Shown piece by piece: positions 1-5,829 of a stretch of DNA of 19,420 nucleotides; position 1 is the stretch's first letter, and the number at the start of each line of letters is the position of its first letter. The translations under genes and the position numbers were made by a program. The notes under the pieces are model-generated. The model had not been told where the DNA came from and did no database searches. It worked only from the letters and a program-made list of their open reading frames with translations. The stretch comes from Porticoccaceae bacterium. GTDB lineage: Bacteria > Pseudomonadota > Gammaproteobacteria > Pseudomonadales > Porticoccaceae. The stretch is taken from contig JALNZZ010000024.1 of assembly GCA_023229065.1 (NCBI GenBank), positions 1 through 19,420 on the forward strand, given 5' to 3'.

Positions 1-983
1 TCGTCAATGTTGGCGACGAGATTGAAGTCAAGGTGCTCAAGTTCGACCGCGAGCGCAACCGTGTTTCTCTCGGCCTCAAGCAGATGGGCGAAGATCCCTG
101 GGCCGATATCAAAGCGCGCTACCCCGAAGGCATCAAGGTGCGTGCCCGTGTCACCAACCTCACCGACTATGGCTGCTTCGCCGAGCTTGAGGACGGTGTC
201 GAGGGTCTGGTTCACGTCTCCGAAATGGACTGGACCAACAAGAACATCCATCCCTCCAAAGTTGTTCAGCTGGGCGACGAAGTAGATGTGATGGTGCTCG
301 ATATCGACGAAGAGCGTCGCCGCATTTCCCTGGGTATCAAACAGTGCCACTCCAACCCCTGGGATGATTTTGCTGCCAACTACAGCAAAGGTGACAAGAT
401 CTCCGGCAACATCAAATCGATCACCGACTTCGGTATCTTCATCGGCCTGGAAGGCGGCATCGACGGCCTGGTTCATCTCTCCGACCTGTCCTGGAACGAG
501 AATGGCGAGGAAGTGGTACGCAACTTCAAGAAAGGCGACGAGCTGGAAACCGTTATCCTGGCTATCGACCCCGAGCGCGAGCGCATCTCCCTGGGTGTCA
601 AGCAGCTGGCGGACGATCCGTTCTCTGCCTATGTCTCCCAGAATGACAAGGGTGCTATCGTCACTGGCACTGTCAAGGAAGTTGACGCCAAAGGTGCAGT
701 AGTCACTCTGGACGGTGACCTCGAGGGTTACCTTAAAGCTTCCGAGCTGTCCCGCGACCGTGTCGAGGATGCCCGCAATGTCCTCAACGTCGGCGATAGT
801 ATCGAAGTGAAGGTGATCAACGTCGACCGCAAGAACCGTCAGATCGGCCTGTCTGTCAAAGCCAAGGATATGGACGACGAGAAGGCCGCGGTACGCGATC
901 TGCGCAAGCAGGAAGCCGAGACAGTGGTACCCACCACCATCGGTGACCTGATCAAAGCCCAGATGGAAGGCCGCGATAAGTAA
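1..983 (+). CDS. rpsA: 30S ribosomal protein S1, 3' part (5' end outside window)
   Basis: RNA-binding ribosomal protein S1, which helps 30S subunits engage mRNA. The frame is open from the first bases (codons in phase with position 3) to the TAA at 981–983. This gives about 326 residues of a family that is roughly 557 residues long in E. coli. Visible in order: the tail of the third S1 repeat, then three complete S1 (OB-fold) repeats at about residues 43–114, 130–201 and 217–287 of the fragment, and a short charged C-terminal tail. Diagnostic stretches such as TNLTDYGCF, HVSEMDWTNKNIHPSK, KSITDFGIFIGL and ASRDRVEDA-like SRDRVEDARN are close to what I remember of E. coli S1. The GTG at position 33 is an internal Val codon and not a start. 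ihfB follows 78 nt downstream, the usual gammaproteobacterial order. Confidence 0.97.
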   Translation, partial: VNVGDEIEVKVLKFDRERNRVSLGLKQMGEDPWADIKARYPEGIKVRARVTNLTDYGCFAELEDGVEGLVHVSEMDWTNKNIHPSKVVQLGDEVDVMVLDIDEERRRISLGIKQCHSNPWDDFAANYSKGDKISGNIKSITDFGIFIGLEGGIDGLVHLSDLSWNENGEEVVRNFKKGDELETVILAIDPERERISLGVKQLADDPFSAYVSQNDKGAIVTGTVKEVDAKGAVVTLDGDLEGYLKASELSRDRVEDARNVLNVGDSIEVKVINVDRKNRQIGLSVKAKDMDDEKAAVRDLRKQEAETVVPTTIGDLIKAQMEGRDK

Positions 984-1017
984 GGCGTTCAACGCGTAAA
1001 GTAGTAAGTCAAGTGTG

Positions 1018-1040
1018 GCCGGGCGGCCTGTCCGCCCGGC
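1018..1040 (+). other. GC-rich hairpin between rpsA and ihfB
   Basis: A perfect 9-bp inverted repeat (GCCGGGCGG / CCGCCCGGC) with a 5-nt loop, CCTGT. It starts 34 nt after the rpsA stop and ends 21 nt before the ihfB ATG. No T-run follows, so it is not a standard intrinsic terminator. It could be a 3'-end-stabilising or RNase-processing structure that separates expression of the two genes. Confidence 0.6.
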
Positions 1041-1061
1041 ATACTTCCCCGGTAGAGAGCC

Positions 1062-1352
1062 ATGACCAAGTCGGAATTGATTGAAAAAATCGCCTCACAG
1101 CAGGAACAGCTCCCCCCCAAGGACGTTGAGCTGGCAGTGAAAATGATCCTCGAAAGAATGACTCAGGCACTGGTGCACAACCAGCGGATTGAGGTGAGAG
1201 GGTTTGGCAGTTTTTGCTTGCATTTCCGGGCACCGCGCACAGGGCGCAATCCCAAGACCGGTGAAAAGGTCGAGCTGTCCGGTAAGTATGTACCGTATTT
1301 TAAGCCCGGCAAAGATCTTCGCGAACGGGTAAACGATGCTGCCCAGCGTTGA
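1062..1352 (+). CDS. ihfB: Integration host factor subunit beta
   Basis: DNA-bending nucleoid protein. It forms a heterodimer with IHF-alpha (not in this window) and bends DNA sharply at specific sites, affecting transcription, replication and recombination. The product is 96 residues (E. coli about 94). It is a single HU/IHF domain with the helical dimerisation part at residues 1–45 and the beta-arm signature RGFGSF (46–51) followed by PRTGRNPKTGEKV (58–70). The arm proline P64 intercalates into DNA in this family. The MTKSELIEKI start and the internal residues fit the beta subunit better than HU or IHF-alpha. The ATG at 1062 has only a weak purine-rich upstream stretch (GAGAG). A strong terminator follows 25 nt after the stop, so ihfB is probably the last gene of the rpsA transcript. 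Confidence 0.95.
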   Translation: MTKSELIEKIASQQEQLPPKDVELAVKMILERMTQALVHNQRIEVRGFGSFCLHFRAPRTGRNPKTGEKVELSGKYVPYFKPGKDLRERVNDAAQR

Positions 1353-1377
1353 TCGCTGAGTGGAGAGATAATCGTGG

Positions 1378-1401
1378 GCAGGGGCTTCCCTGCTTTTTTT
1401 T
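1378..1401 (+). terminator. Intrinsic terminator after ihfB
   Basis: Stem GCAGGG/CCCTGC (1378–1383 with 1388–1393), loop GCTT, followed directly by eight T residues (1394–1401). This is a textbook Rho-independent terminator on the + strand. It separates rpsA–ihfB from lapA–pyrF. Confidence 0.9.
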
Positions 1402-1454
1402 GCCTACGATATGCTCAAGTGCAAAGCTCTTTTCCACTCAAACTTTTCCATCAA

Positions 1455-1478
1455 AAAGCTTTTCCTGCCAAAAGCTTT
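1455..1478. repeat. AT-rich inverted repeat upstream of lapA
   Basis: AAAGCTTTT (1455–1463) and AAAAGCTTT (1470–1478) are perfect 9-bp inverted copies around a 6-nt spacer, CCTGCC. Each arm also contains the palindrome AAGCTT, and a looser AAAGCTCTTTTCC copy lies just upstream near 1423. The right arm overlaps the proposed −35 of the lapA promoter, so the repeat could be an operator. It could also be simple AT-rich sequence near a promoter. Confidence 0.4.
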
Positions 1479-1506
1479 GTCAGTAAGAGAAGTCTGGGAC
1501 TACGAT
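1477..1506 (+). promoter_or_regulatory. Possible sigma-70 promoter for lapA
   Basis: TTGTCA (1477–1482; 5 of 6 to the −35 consensus), an 18-nt spacer, then TACGAT (1501–1506; 4 of 6 to the −10). The predicted start would lie near 1513, about 50 nt before the lapA ATG. It lies after the ihfB terminator, where a new promoter is expected. Called from the consensus match only. Confidence 0.45.
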
Positions 1507-1566
1507 AGAAGCTTGGGGTTATCCTGTCAGCCCTGACGGTTGCACCCGGATAGACGAGGAATCGTG

Positions 1567-1815
1567 ATGAAGAAATTAATAGCCGGCCTGGTTCTGGTGC
1601 TCTTTGTGTTTGTTGGGCTGTGGACGGCACAGGACAATACCCAGCCGGTTGCTGTGACTCTGCTGGGGTTTGAAGCAGGACACTTTGCTCTCGGGCTATG
1701 GCTGGTGTTGGCCTTTCTCGCTGGCGTTGTGGTGGCGCTAGTGGCTACGCTGCCCATCGCCTGGCGGCTGGCCGCCGCGCGCCGGAAACTACAGCTCCAC
1801 TCTAAAGCCCCTTGA
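1567..1815 (+). CDS. lapA: LapA-domain inner-membrane protein (DUF1049 type)
   Basis: Small inner-membrane protein of the lipopolysaccharide assembly protein A family. In E. coli LapA works with LapB, which controls LpxC turnover by FtsH. The product is 82 residues with two hydrophobic helices, about 4–20 and 41–63. A short polar segment between them contains QPVAVTLLGFEAG, typical of the family. The C-terminus is short and basic (WRLAAARRKLQLHSKAP), so the longer C-terminal tail of E. coli LapA (about 100 residues in all) is mostly missing. The start is ATG 1567 because GAGGA lies 6 nt upstream. TTG 1540 and GTG 1564 in the same frame are less likely. The gene lies between ihfB and pyrF as in E. 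coli, but no lapB follows. Confidence 0.8.
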   Translation: MKKLIAGLVLVLFVFVGLWTAQDNTQPVAVTLLGFEAGHFALGLWLVLAFLAGVVVALVATLPIAWRLAAARRKLQLHSKAP

Positions 1816-1914
1816 ACGGGGCCCCCGGTGGTCGTCTCTTTCCACCTTCTTCTCCTGTCAGTTTTTCTACTGATTTTGACCCCCTTTTAGCCAACAAATC
1901 GGAGCCACTGATTT

Positions 1915-2619
1915 ATGCCGGATAGCACTGACAAAATAATCGTTGCCCTCGACTTTGCCGACCGGCACCAGGCAGAAGCATTAGTGGCGCGCCTTGATCC
2001 CAGTCTCTGCAAACTGAAAATCGGCAAGGAGCTGTTCACACGGGCAGGGCCAGATTTGGTGCGAGCGGTAGTGGAGCAGGGCTACGATGTTTTTCTCGAC
2101 CTTAAATTCCACGATATCCCCAACACTACGGCGCGGGCTGTCGCAGCGGCAGCAGATCTGGGTGTGTGGATGGTGAATGTCCATGCCAGTGGGGGGCAGC
2201 GCATGATGGAGGCCGCAGCGCAGCAATTGCAGGGGATGGGCGTTAAGACCCTGCTCACTGCAGTGACCGTGCTCACGAGCATGAGTGAAGATGACCTGCG
2301 CCAGATTGGTATCGACGACAGCACTGATCAGCAAGTGTTGCGCCTCGCTACACTGGCGCGCGACAGCGGGGTGGATGGGGTCGTGTGTTCGCCACTGGAG
2401 GCCGCTGGACTGGCCGCTCAGCTCGGCAATGATTTTCTGAGAGTCACGCCAGGAGTCAGGCCAGCTGACGCTGGAGCGGATGACCAGAGACGCACCATGA
2501 CGCCAGCGCAAGCCCTGGCCAATGGCAGCAGCTATCTGGTTATTGGGCGACCGATTACACGCGCAGCCTCTCCCCGCGACACCCTGCTTGCCATCCGGGA
2601 GGAAATAGGTAATTATTGA
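1915..2619 (+). CDS. pyrF: Orotidine 5'-phosphate decarboxylase
   Basis: Catalyses the last step of de novo UMP synthesis, converting OMP to UMP plus CO2, in the cytoplasm. The product is 234 residues, the normal length for the bacterial group I enzyme. The TIM-barrel motifs are complete: IIVALDF near the N-terminus, the catalytic DLKFHDIPNT at 62–71 carrying D62, K64 and D67, and the phosphate-binding C-terminal part with VTPGVRP and YLVIGRPIT. The ATG at 1915 has GGAG 10 nt upstream. The gene follows lapA after 99 nt and precedes the comEA-like gene by 60 nt, so all three could be co-transcribed. No internal defect is seen. Confidence 0.97.
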   Translation: MPDSTDKIIVALDFADRHQAEALVARLDPSLCKLKIGKELFTRAGPDLVRAVVEQGYDVFLDLKFHDIPNTTARAVAAAADLGVWMVNVHASGGQRMMEAAAQQLQGMGVKTLLTAVTVLTSMSEDDLRQIGIDDSTDQQVLRLATLARDSGVDGVVCSPLEAAGLAAQLGNDFLRVTPGVRPADAGADDQRRTMTPAQALANGSSYLVIGRPITRAASPRDTLLAIREEIGNY

Positions 2620-2679
2620 GCCGTGGGCCAGGAATACCCACGTCAATCAATTGCAGTGCGCAAGCACAAGGAGCTCGTC

Positions 2680-3024
2680 ATGATACTCTCATTTACTTCT
2701 CTCAAGGCCTTGTCACCGATTCTGTTTTCCCTGATGTTGCTGGGGAGCCCGGTGGCCGTTCTTGCTCAACAGCCAGCTCCGCCGGCGACTTCTGTTGCTC
2801 AAGCCTCGGGGACCCACGTTCAACCGAGTGCGGTAGTGAACATCAATACTGCATCGGCTGAGGAACTTGCCGCCGCTCTCAGCGGTATCGGGTTGTCCAA
2901 GGCGCAAGCCATTGTCGCCTGGCGAGATGCTAACGGTGCTTTTACACACCCTGAGCAACTGTTGGAAGTGAAGGGTATAGGCCAAGCGACTCTCGACAAA
3001 AATCTGAGTCGGATCAGTCTCTGA
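2680..3024 (+). CDS. Secreted helix-hairpin-helix protein, ComEA family
   Basis: Small exported DNA-binding protein of the ComEA type. Such proteins bind double-stranded DNA in the periplasm and can help natural transformation, but many proteobacterial copies next to pyrF have no proven role. The product is 114 residues. An N-terminal hydrophobic signal sequence ends at VLA (27–29), with probable cleavage before QQ. A Pro/Ala-rich linker (about 30–50) follows, then the tandem helix-hairpin-helix domain: VNINTAS (53–59), GIGLSKAQAIVAWR (69–82) and EVKGIGQATLDKN (96–108). The start is ATG 2680 because AAGGAG lies 6 nt upstream. GTG 2623 in frame would add 19 polar residues before the signal peptide and has no better ribosome site. 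Confidence 0.85.
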   Translation: MILSFTSLKALSPILFSLMLLGSPVAVLAQQPAPPATSVAQASGTHVQPSAVVNINTASAEELAAALSGIGLSKAQAIVAWRDANGAFTHPEQLLEVKGIGQATLDKNLSRISL

Positions 3025-3037
3025 GGCCGTCCATACA

Positions 3038-3072
3038 GTGACTGTTACACCGTTTGGCGGTGTAACAGTCAC
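3038..3072. repeat. Perfect 15-bp inverted repeat after comEA-like gene
   Basis: Arms 3038–3052 (GTGACTGTTACACCG) and 3058–3072 are exact reverse complements around a 5-nt loop, TTTGG. It begins 14 nt after the comEA-like stop. A six-T run occurs only at 3086–3091, 13 nt past the stem, so it is a poor match to a simple intrinsic terminator. It could stabilise or end the pyrF transcript. It could also be a two-fold operator, with core TGTTACAC / GTGTAACA, about 155 nt upstream of the next gene. Confidence 0.7.
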
Positions 3073-3122
3073 GGCGCGAAGATCGTTTTTTACAACCCCG
3101 CCATCAATTTACAGTCAGGGAT

Positions 3123-3138
3123 CCTTGCCAAGGCAAGG
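3123..3138. promoter_or_regulatory. 16-bp dyad, possible operator
   Basis: CCTTGCC (3123–3129), two bases, then GGCAAGG (3132–3138) form an exact inverted repeat of operator size. It lies 36 nt upstream of the proposed −35 of the six-gene unit, where an activator or repressor could bind. No regulator gene is next to it. The call rests on symmetry and position only. Confidence 0.35.
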
Positions 3139-3173
3139 TGCTGCGACCGATAATCCGCTCTCTTGGCATTACT

Positions 3174-3202
3174 CTGATTTATGGTCATTTTTTACACATA
3201 AT
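3174..3202 (+). promoter_or_regulatory. Possible promoter of the six-gene unit
   Basis: The stretch 3165–3225 is clearly more AT-rich than its surroundings. CATAAT (3197–3202) matches the −10 consensus at 5 of 6. A weak −35, CTGATT (3174–3179, 3 of 6), lies at 17-nt spacing. The predicted start near 3209 would leave a leader of only about 18 nt before the ATG at 3227. A second weak option, TTTACA–17 nt–TACAAC (3191–3219), would make the mRNA nearly leaderless. A poor −35 would suit an activator-dependent promoter. Confidence 0.35.
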
Positions 3203-3226
3203 ACTATTACCCCTACAACTATTGAG

Positions 3227-5002
3227 ATGAATGTGACGCAGGAGCGGAATCAGCACAGCAACGAATTCGGAGACCTGCTCATATCCCATCTTGAAGCTTT
3301 GGGAATTGATTATGTGTTTGGTGTTCCCGGCGGAGCCATAGAGCCCTTGGTCAATGCCCTGGCACGAAGTGAGCGCCGCGGTGGTCCGCGCAGTGTGGTG
3401 TGTCGCCATGAGACGGGGGCAGCCTTTATGGCAGCGGGCTACCATAGCTTGAGTGGCCGCCTCGGGGTCTGTTATGCCACCACAGGACCGGGAGCGACCA
3501 ACCTGGTAACCGGCGTGGCCTCGGCCTATGCCAGCAATACACCGCTGCTAGTCATCAGCGCACAGACGGCACTCAATACCTTTGGGCGCAGTGCTCTGCA
3601 GGAATCCTCTTGTACCGGCACCAATACCCTCGCCATCTTTGAGAGCATTACCCGCTACAATTCTCTGGTATCCCACCCCGATCAGTTCGAGCGCAAGTTG
3701 GTAGCGGCCATACTCGCTGCCTGGGGCTCTCCCAGGGGACCAGTACATCTGAGTGTTCCTTCGGATGTCATGAAACACCTGGTCAGAGGTGAACGACACT
3801 ACCCGGGACTACCACAACTCTTGCTGCGCCGCGACGCCATCGACCGTCAGACTCTCGATACTTTAGTAAATTTGCTGATTGAGAGTCGGCACCCGGTGTT
3901 TGTCGTTGGCGACGATGCAACTGCCGCTGCACCAGCAATCAGCGAGCTGGCAACGAGGCTGGATATTCCCCTCGTCACCACGCCGCAGGGCAAGGGCCTG
4001 GTGGCTCCCTGTAATCCTCTCTACCGGGGAGTTATCGGCTTTGCTGGTCACACCACTGCAGTGGAGACTCTACGTGATCCGAAGGTTGATCTGGTCGTGG
4101 TGATAGGCTCCAGTCTCGGTGAATGGGCCAGCAACGGCTGGGATACACAGGCCATCCTCAACGAGCAACTGGTACACATCGCCTCCCAGGACAATCACTT
4201 TTACGACTCTCCCATGGCGAAGCAGCATGTACGGGGCGATATCGAGCTGATTTTTCGAGATATCCTCTGTCGTCTCGATAGCGCTGATTGTCCCCGGTAT
4301 TCTAAAAAGCCTCTGGAACAGAGAGCAACTCCGGGCAGGGCTGAATACCCTTTTGCCCTTGATGAGTCGAACGCCTGCAGCGATGACAAGCTGCCACTTT
4401 TGCCCCAGCGGCTGATGACAGAGTTACCCCGCTTGTTGCCTGCTGATACCCACTACTTTGCCGACTCTGGCAACAGCCTGGCTTGGGCGGTACATTATCT
4501 TCACCCCAGACACCAGCCAACCCAGGCGGCAGGGCAGGGGGGCAAGTTGTTTCACGGCAGTTTCGAGTTCGCCTCCATGGGCTGGGCCATTGCCTGCTCG
4601 GTAGGGGCGGCGCTAGCGCTGGGGGGCAGGACACCCGTGGTGTGCCTTACGGGTGACGGCAGCTACTTGATGTCCAGTCAGGAAATCACTGTCGCTATCC
4701 AGCAGCAGCTGCCGGTTATCTATGTGATCCTCAATGATGCCGGTTACGGCATGGTCAAGCACGGCCAGCGCCTCACCGCAGCAGAACCCGTCGGTTTCGA
4801 CTTGCCGAGGATCGATTATGCCGCTATAGCGCGAGCAATGGGGGTAGAAGGCCATATCATCCGGAGTATTAGCGACCTTGTCGCCCTTGATATGGAACAC
4901 ATCTGTCAGCGGCCGGGGCCGACGCTGCTTGATGTTCGCATCGACCCCGAGGCCCAGCCACCCATCGGTCTCAGAACCCGTGTCTTGAAGGGGGAGCAAT
5001 GA
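3227..5002 (+). CDS. Thiamine-diphosphate-dependent enzyme, acetolactate synthase superfamily
   Basis: Probable ThDP enzyme that decarboxylates a 2-oxo acid and may join the product to an acceptor; substrate unknown. The product is 591 residues with the three domains of the family. The N-terminal pyrimidine-binding domain has FGVPGGAIEPL (31–41), catalytic glutamate E62 in CRHETGAAFMA, and TTGPGATN (85–92). A central domain covers about 200–345. The C-terminal diphosphate-binding domain has GDGSY (476–480) ending in LND (502–504), the Mg/ThDP motif. After GMV the sequence reads KHGQ (511–514), whereas acetohydroxyacid synthase reads RQWQ. The acceptor-selecting Trp is therefore Gly513, and no small regulatory subunit gene is nearby, so a housekeeping ilvB/ilvI role is unlikely. 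The start is ATG 3227 although no good ribosome site precedes it. An upstream extension to GTG 3038 would run through the hairpin and has no family similarity that I can see. The stop overlaps the next ATG (ATGA, 4999–5002). Confidence 0.85.
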   Translation: MNVTQERNQHSNEFGDLLISHLEALGIDYVFGVPGGAIEPLVNALARSERRGGPRSVVCRHETGAAFMAAGYHSLSGRLGVCYATTGPGATNLVTGVASAYASNTPLLVISAQTALNTFGRSALQESSCTGTNTLAIFESITRYNSLVSHPDQFERKLVAAILAAWGSPRGPVHLSVPSDVMKHLVRGERHYPGLPQLLLRRDAIDRQTLDTLVNLLIESRHPVFVVGDDATAAAPAISELATRLDIPLVTTPQGKGLVAPCNPLYRGVIGFAGHTTAVETLRDPKVDLVVVIGSSLGEWASNGWDTQAILNEQLVHIASQDNHFYDSPMAKQHVRGDIELIFRDILCRLDSADCPRYSKKPLEQRATPGRAEYPFALDESNACSDDKLPLLPQRLMTELPRLLPADTHYFADSGNSLAWAVHYLHPRHQPTQAAGQGGKLFHGSFEFASMGWAIACSVGAALALGGRTPVVCLTGDGSYLMSSQEITVAIQQQLPVIYVILNDAGYGMVKHGQRLTAAEPVGFDLPRIDYAAIARAMGVEGHIIRSISDLVALDMEHICQRPGPTLLDVRIDPEAQPPIGLRTRVLKGEQ

Positions 5003-5829
5003 CAGATCAACAGGACAGCATCAGAACCGCCATCTGGCACGAAGAGGCGGAGCCGGACAACCCTTATGCGGCTGCTGCCAGTTACTGTTCAGGTTACGAT
5101 GTGTATGGCGACCTGCTCGGCAAGGTCTCGTGGATACAATATCTCTATCTGTTGTTTCGATTAGAGCTGCCAGACCCGCGCCAGGCGCAACTGCTGGAAA
5201 CCCTGAGTGTAGCCCTCGCCAACCCGGGTATTCGCGACCCCAGCGTCCAGGCGGCGATGAATGCCGGTGCCTGTGGCTCCACCCGCGCTTCGGCGCTGAT
5301 GGCGGGGATTGCTGTGGGAGCGGGAAGTCTCGGCGGCGGTCATGATCTCTACCACGCCCTGCGCCTGTGGCAGCGTCTGGGGCCTGAGTTGTCCGCCTGG
5401 CTCGAGGCGATCAACGCCCCAGCCGCCGATGAGGAAGACTCCTGGCAGCCCCTGGAGCACTTTCCCGGCTTTGACCCCAATGGTGCCAGCTGCCCGACGC
5501 CGCTGCGACAAACCTTGGAAGTCCTTGTCGATATTTACCCTGGCGGCGCACTACAATGGCTGACCGACAACCGCGACTCTCTCGAGAAGGAGCTGGGTTA
5601 TCCCCTCGGTTGGGCGGGTTTGAGCGCTGCTGCTTTTCATGACCTGGGTTTCGATGCAGCCCAGGGTGAGATTCTCTATCTGCTGCTGCGGCTCCCTGGT
5701 GCTGCAGCCCATGCTGTTGAGCAGGAGCAATACGGCTGGCGTCATTTTCCTTTCTTTCGCTCAGCGCTGAAACCCATGGATCGCAATAGTTATTCCCAAC
5801 TCCTTACATCTATTGAGAAAGCGCCATGA
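4999..5829 (+). CDS. Citrate-synthase-fold protein A (citryl-CoA-lyase-like), degenerate active site
   Basis: Member of the citrate synthase/citryl-CoA lyase superfamily, whose members make or split C–C bonds next to a CoA thioester. The product is 276 residues, much shorter than a full citrate synthase (about 430) and near the length of the short citryl-CoA-lyase-like group. Seen in order: SGYDVYGDLLGKVSWIQYLYLLF (31–53; cf. the family's helix before the ELP segment), RLELPDP (54–60), AGIAVGAGSLGGGHDLYHAL (102–121) matching the GPLHGGA loop with H115, PGFD (156–159) where the family has GFGH, and LGWAGLSAAAFHDLGF (203–218) where the catalytic-Asp segment should be. Of the His–His–Asp triad only the first His is evident. 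The ATG overlaps the previous stop by 4 nt and AAGGGGGAG lies just upstream. The 3' end overlaps the next gene by 4 nt. Superfamily membership comes from motif reading. Confidence 0.65.
   Translation: MTDQQDSIRTAIWHEEAEPDNPYAAAASYCSGYDVYGDLLGKVSWIQYLYLLFRLELPDPRQAQLLETLSVALANPGIRDPSVQAAMNAGACGSTRASALMAGIAVGAGSLGGGHDLYHALRLWQRLGPELSAWLEAINAPAADEEDSWQPLEHFPGFDPNGASCPTPLRQTLEVLVDIYPGGALQWLTDNRDSLEKELGYPLGWAGLSAAAFHDLGFDAAQGEILYLLLRLPGAAAHAVEQEQYGWRHFPFFRSALKPMDRNSYSQLLTSIEKAP

Noticed and set aside
1807..1822. GCCCC/GGGGC stem over the lapA stop as a terminator
   Set aside because: A 5-bp stem with no T-tract and overlapping the stop codon; not convincing.
2622..2642. CGTGGG/CCCACG stem after pyrF as a terminator
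   Set aside because: The stem is only 6 bp, the loop is 9 nt and no T-run follows. The comEA-like gene follows closely.
1981..2646. Open frame of 221 codons on the − strand
   Set aside because: Antisense to an intact pyrF, with composition rich in His and Cys and no recognisable motif.
3038..3226. N-terminal extension of the ThDP enzyme from GTG 3038
   Set aside because: It would start within the perfect hairpin and add 63 residues that show no ThDP-family features. The conserved domain begins shortly after ATG 3227.
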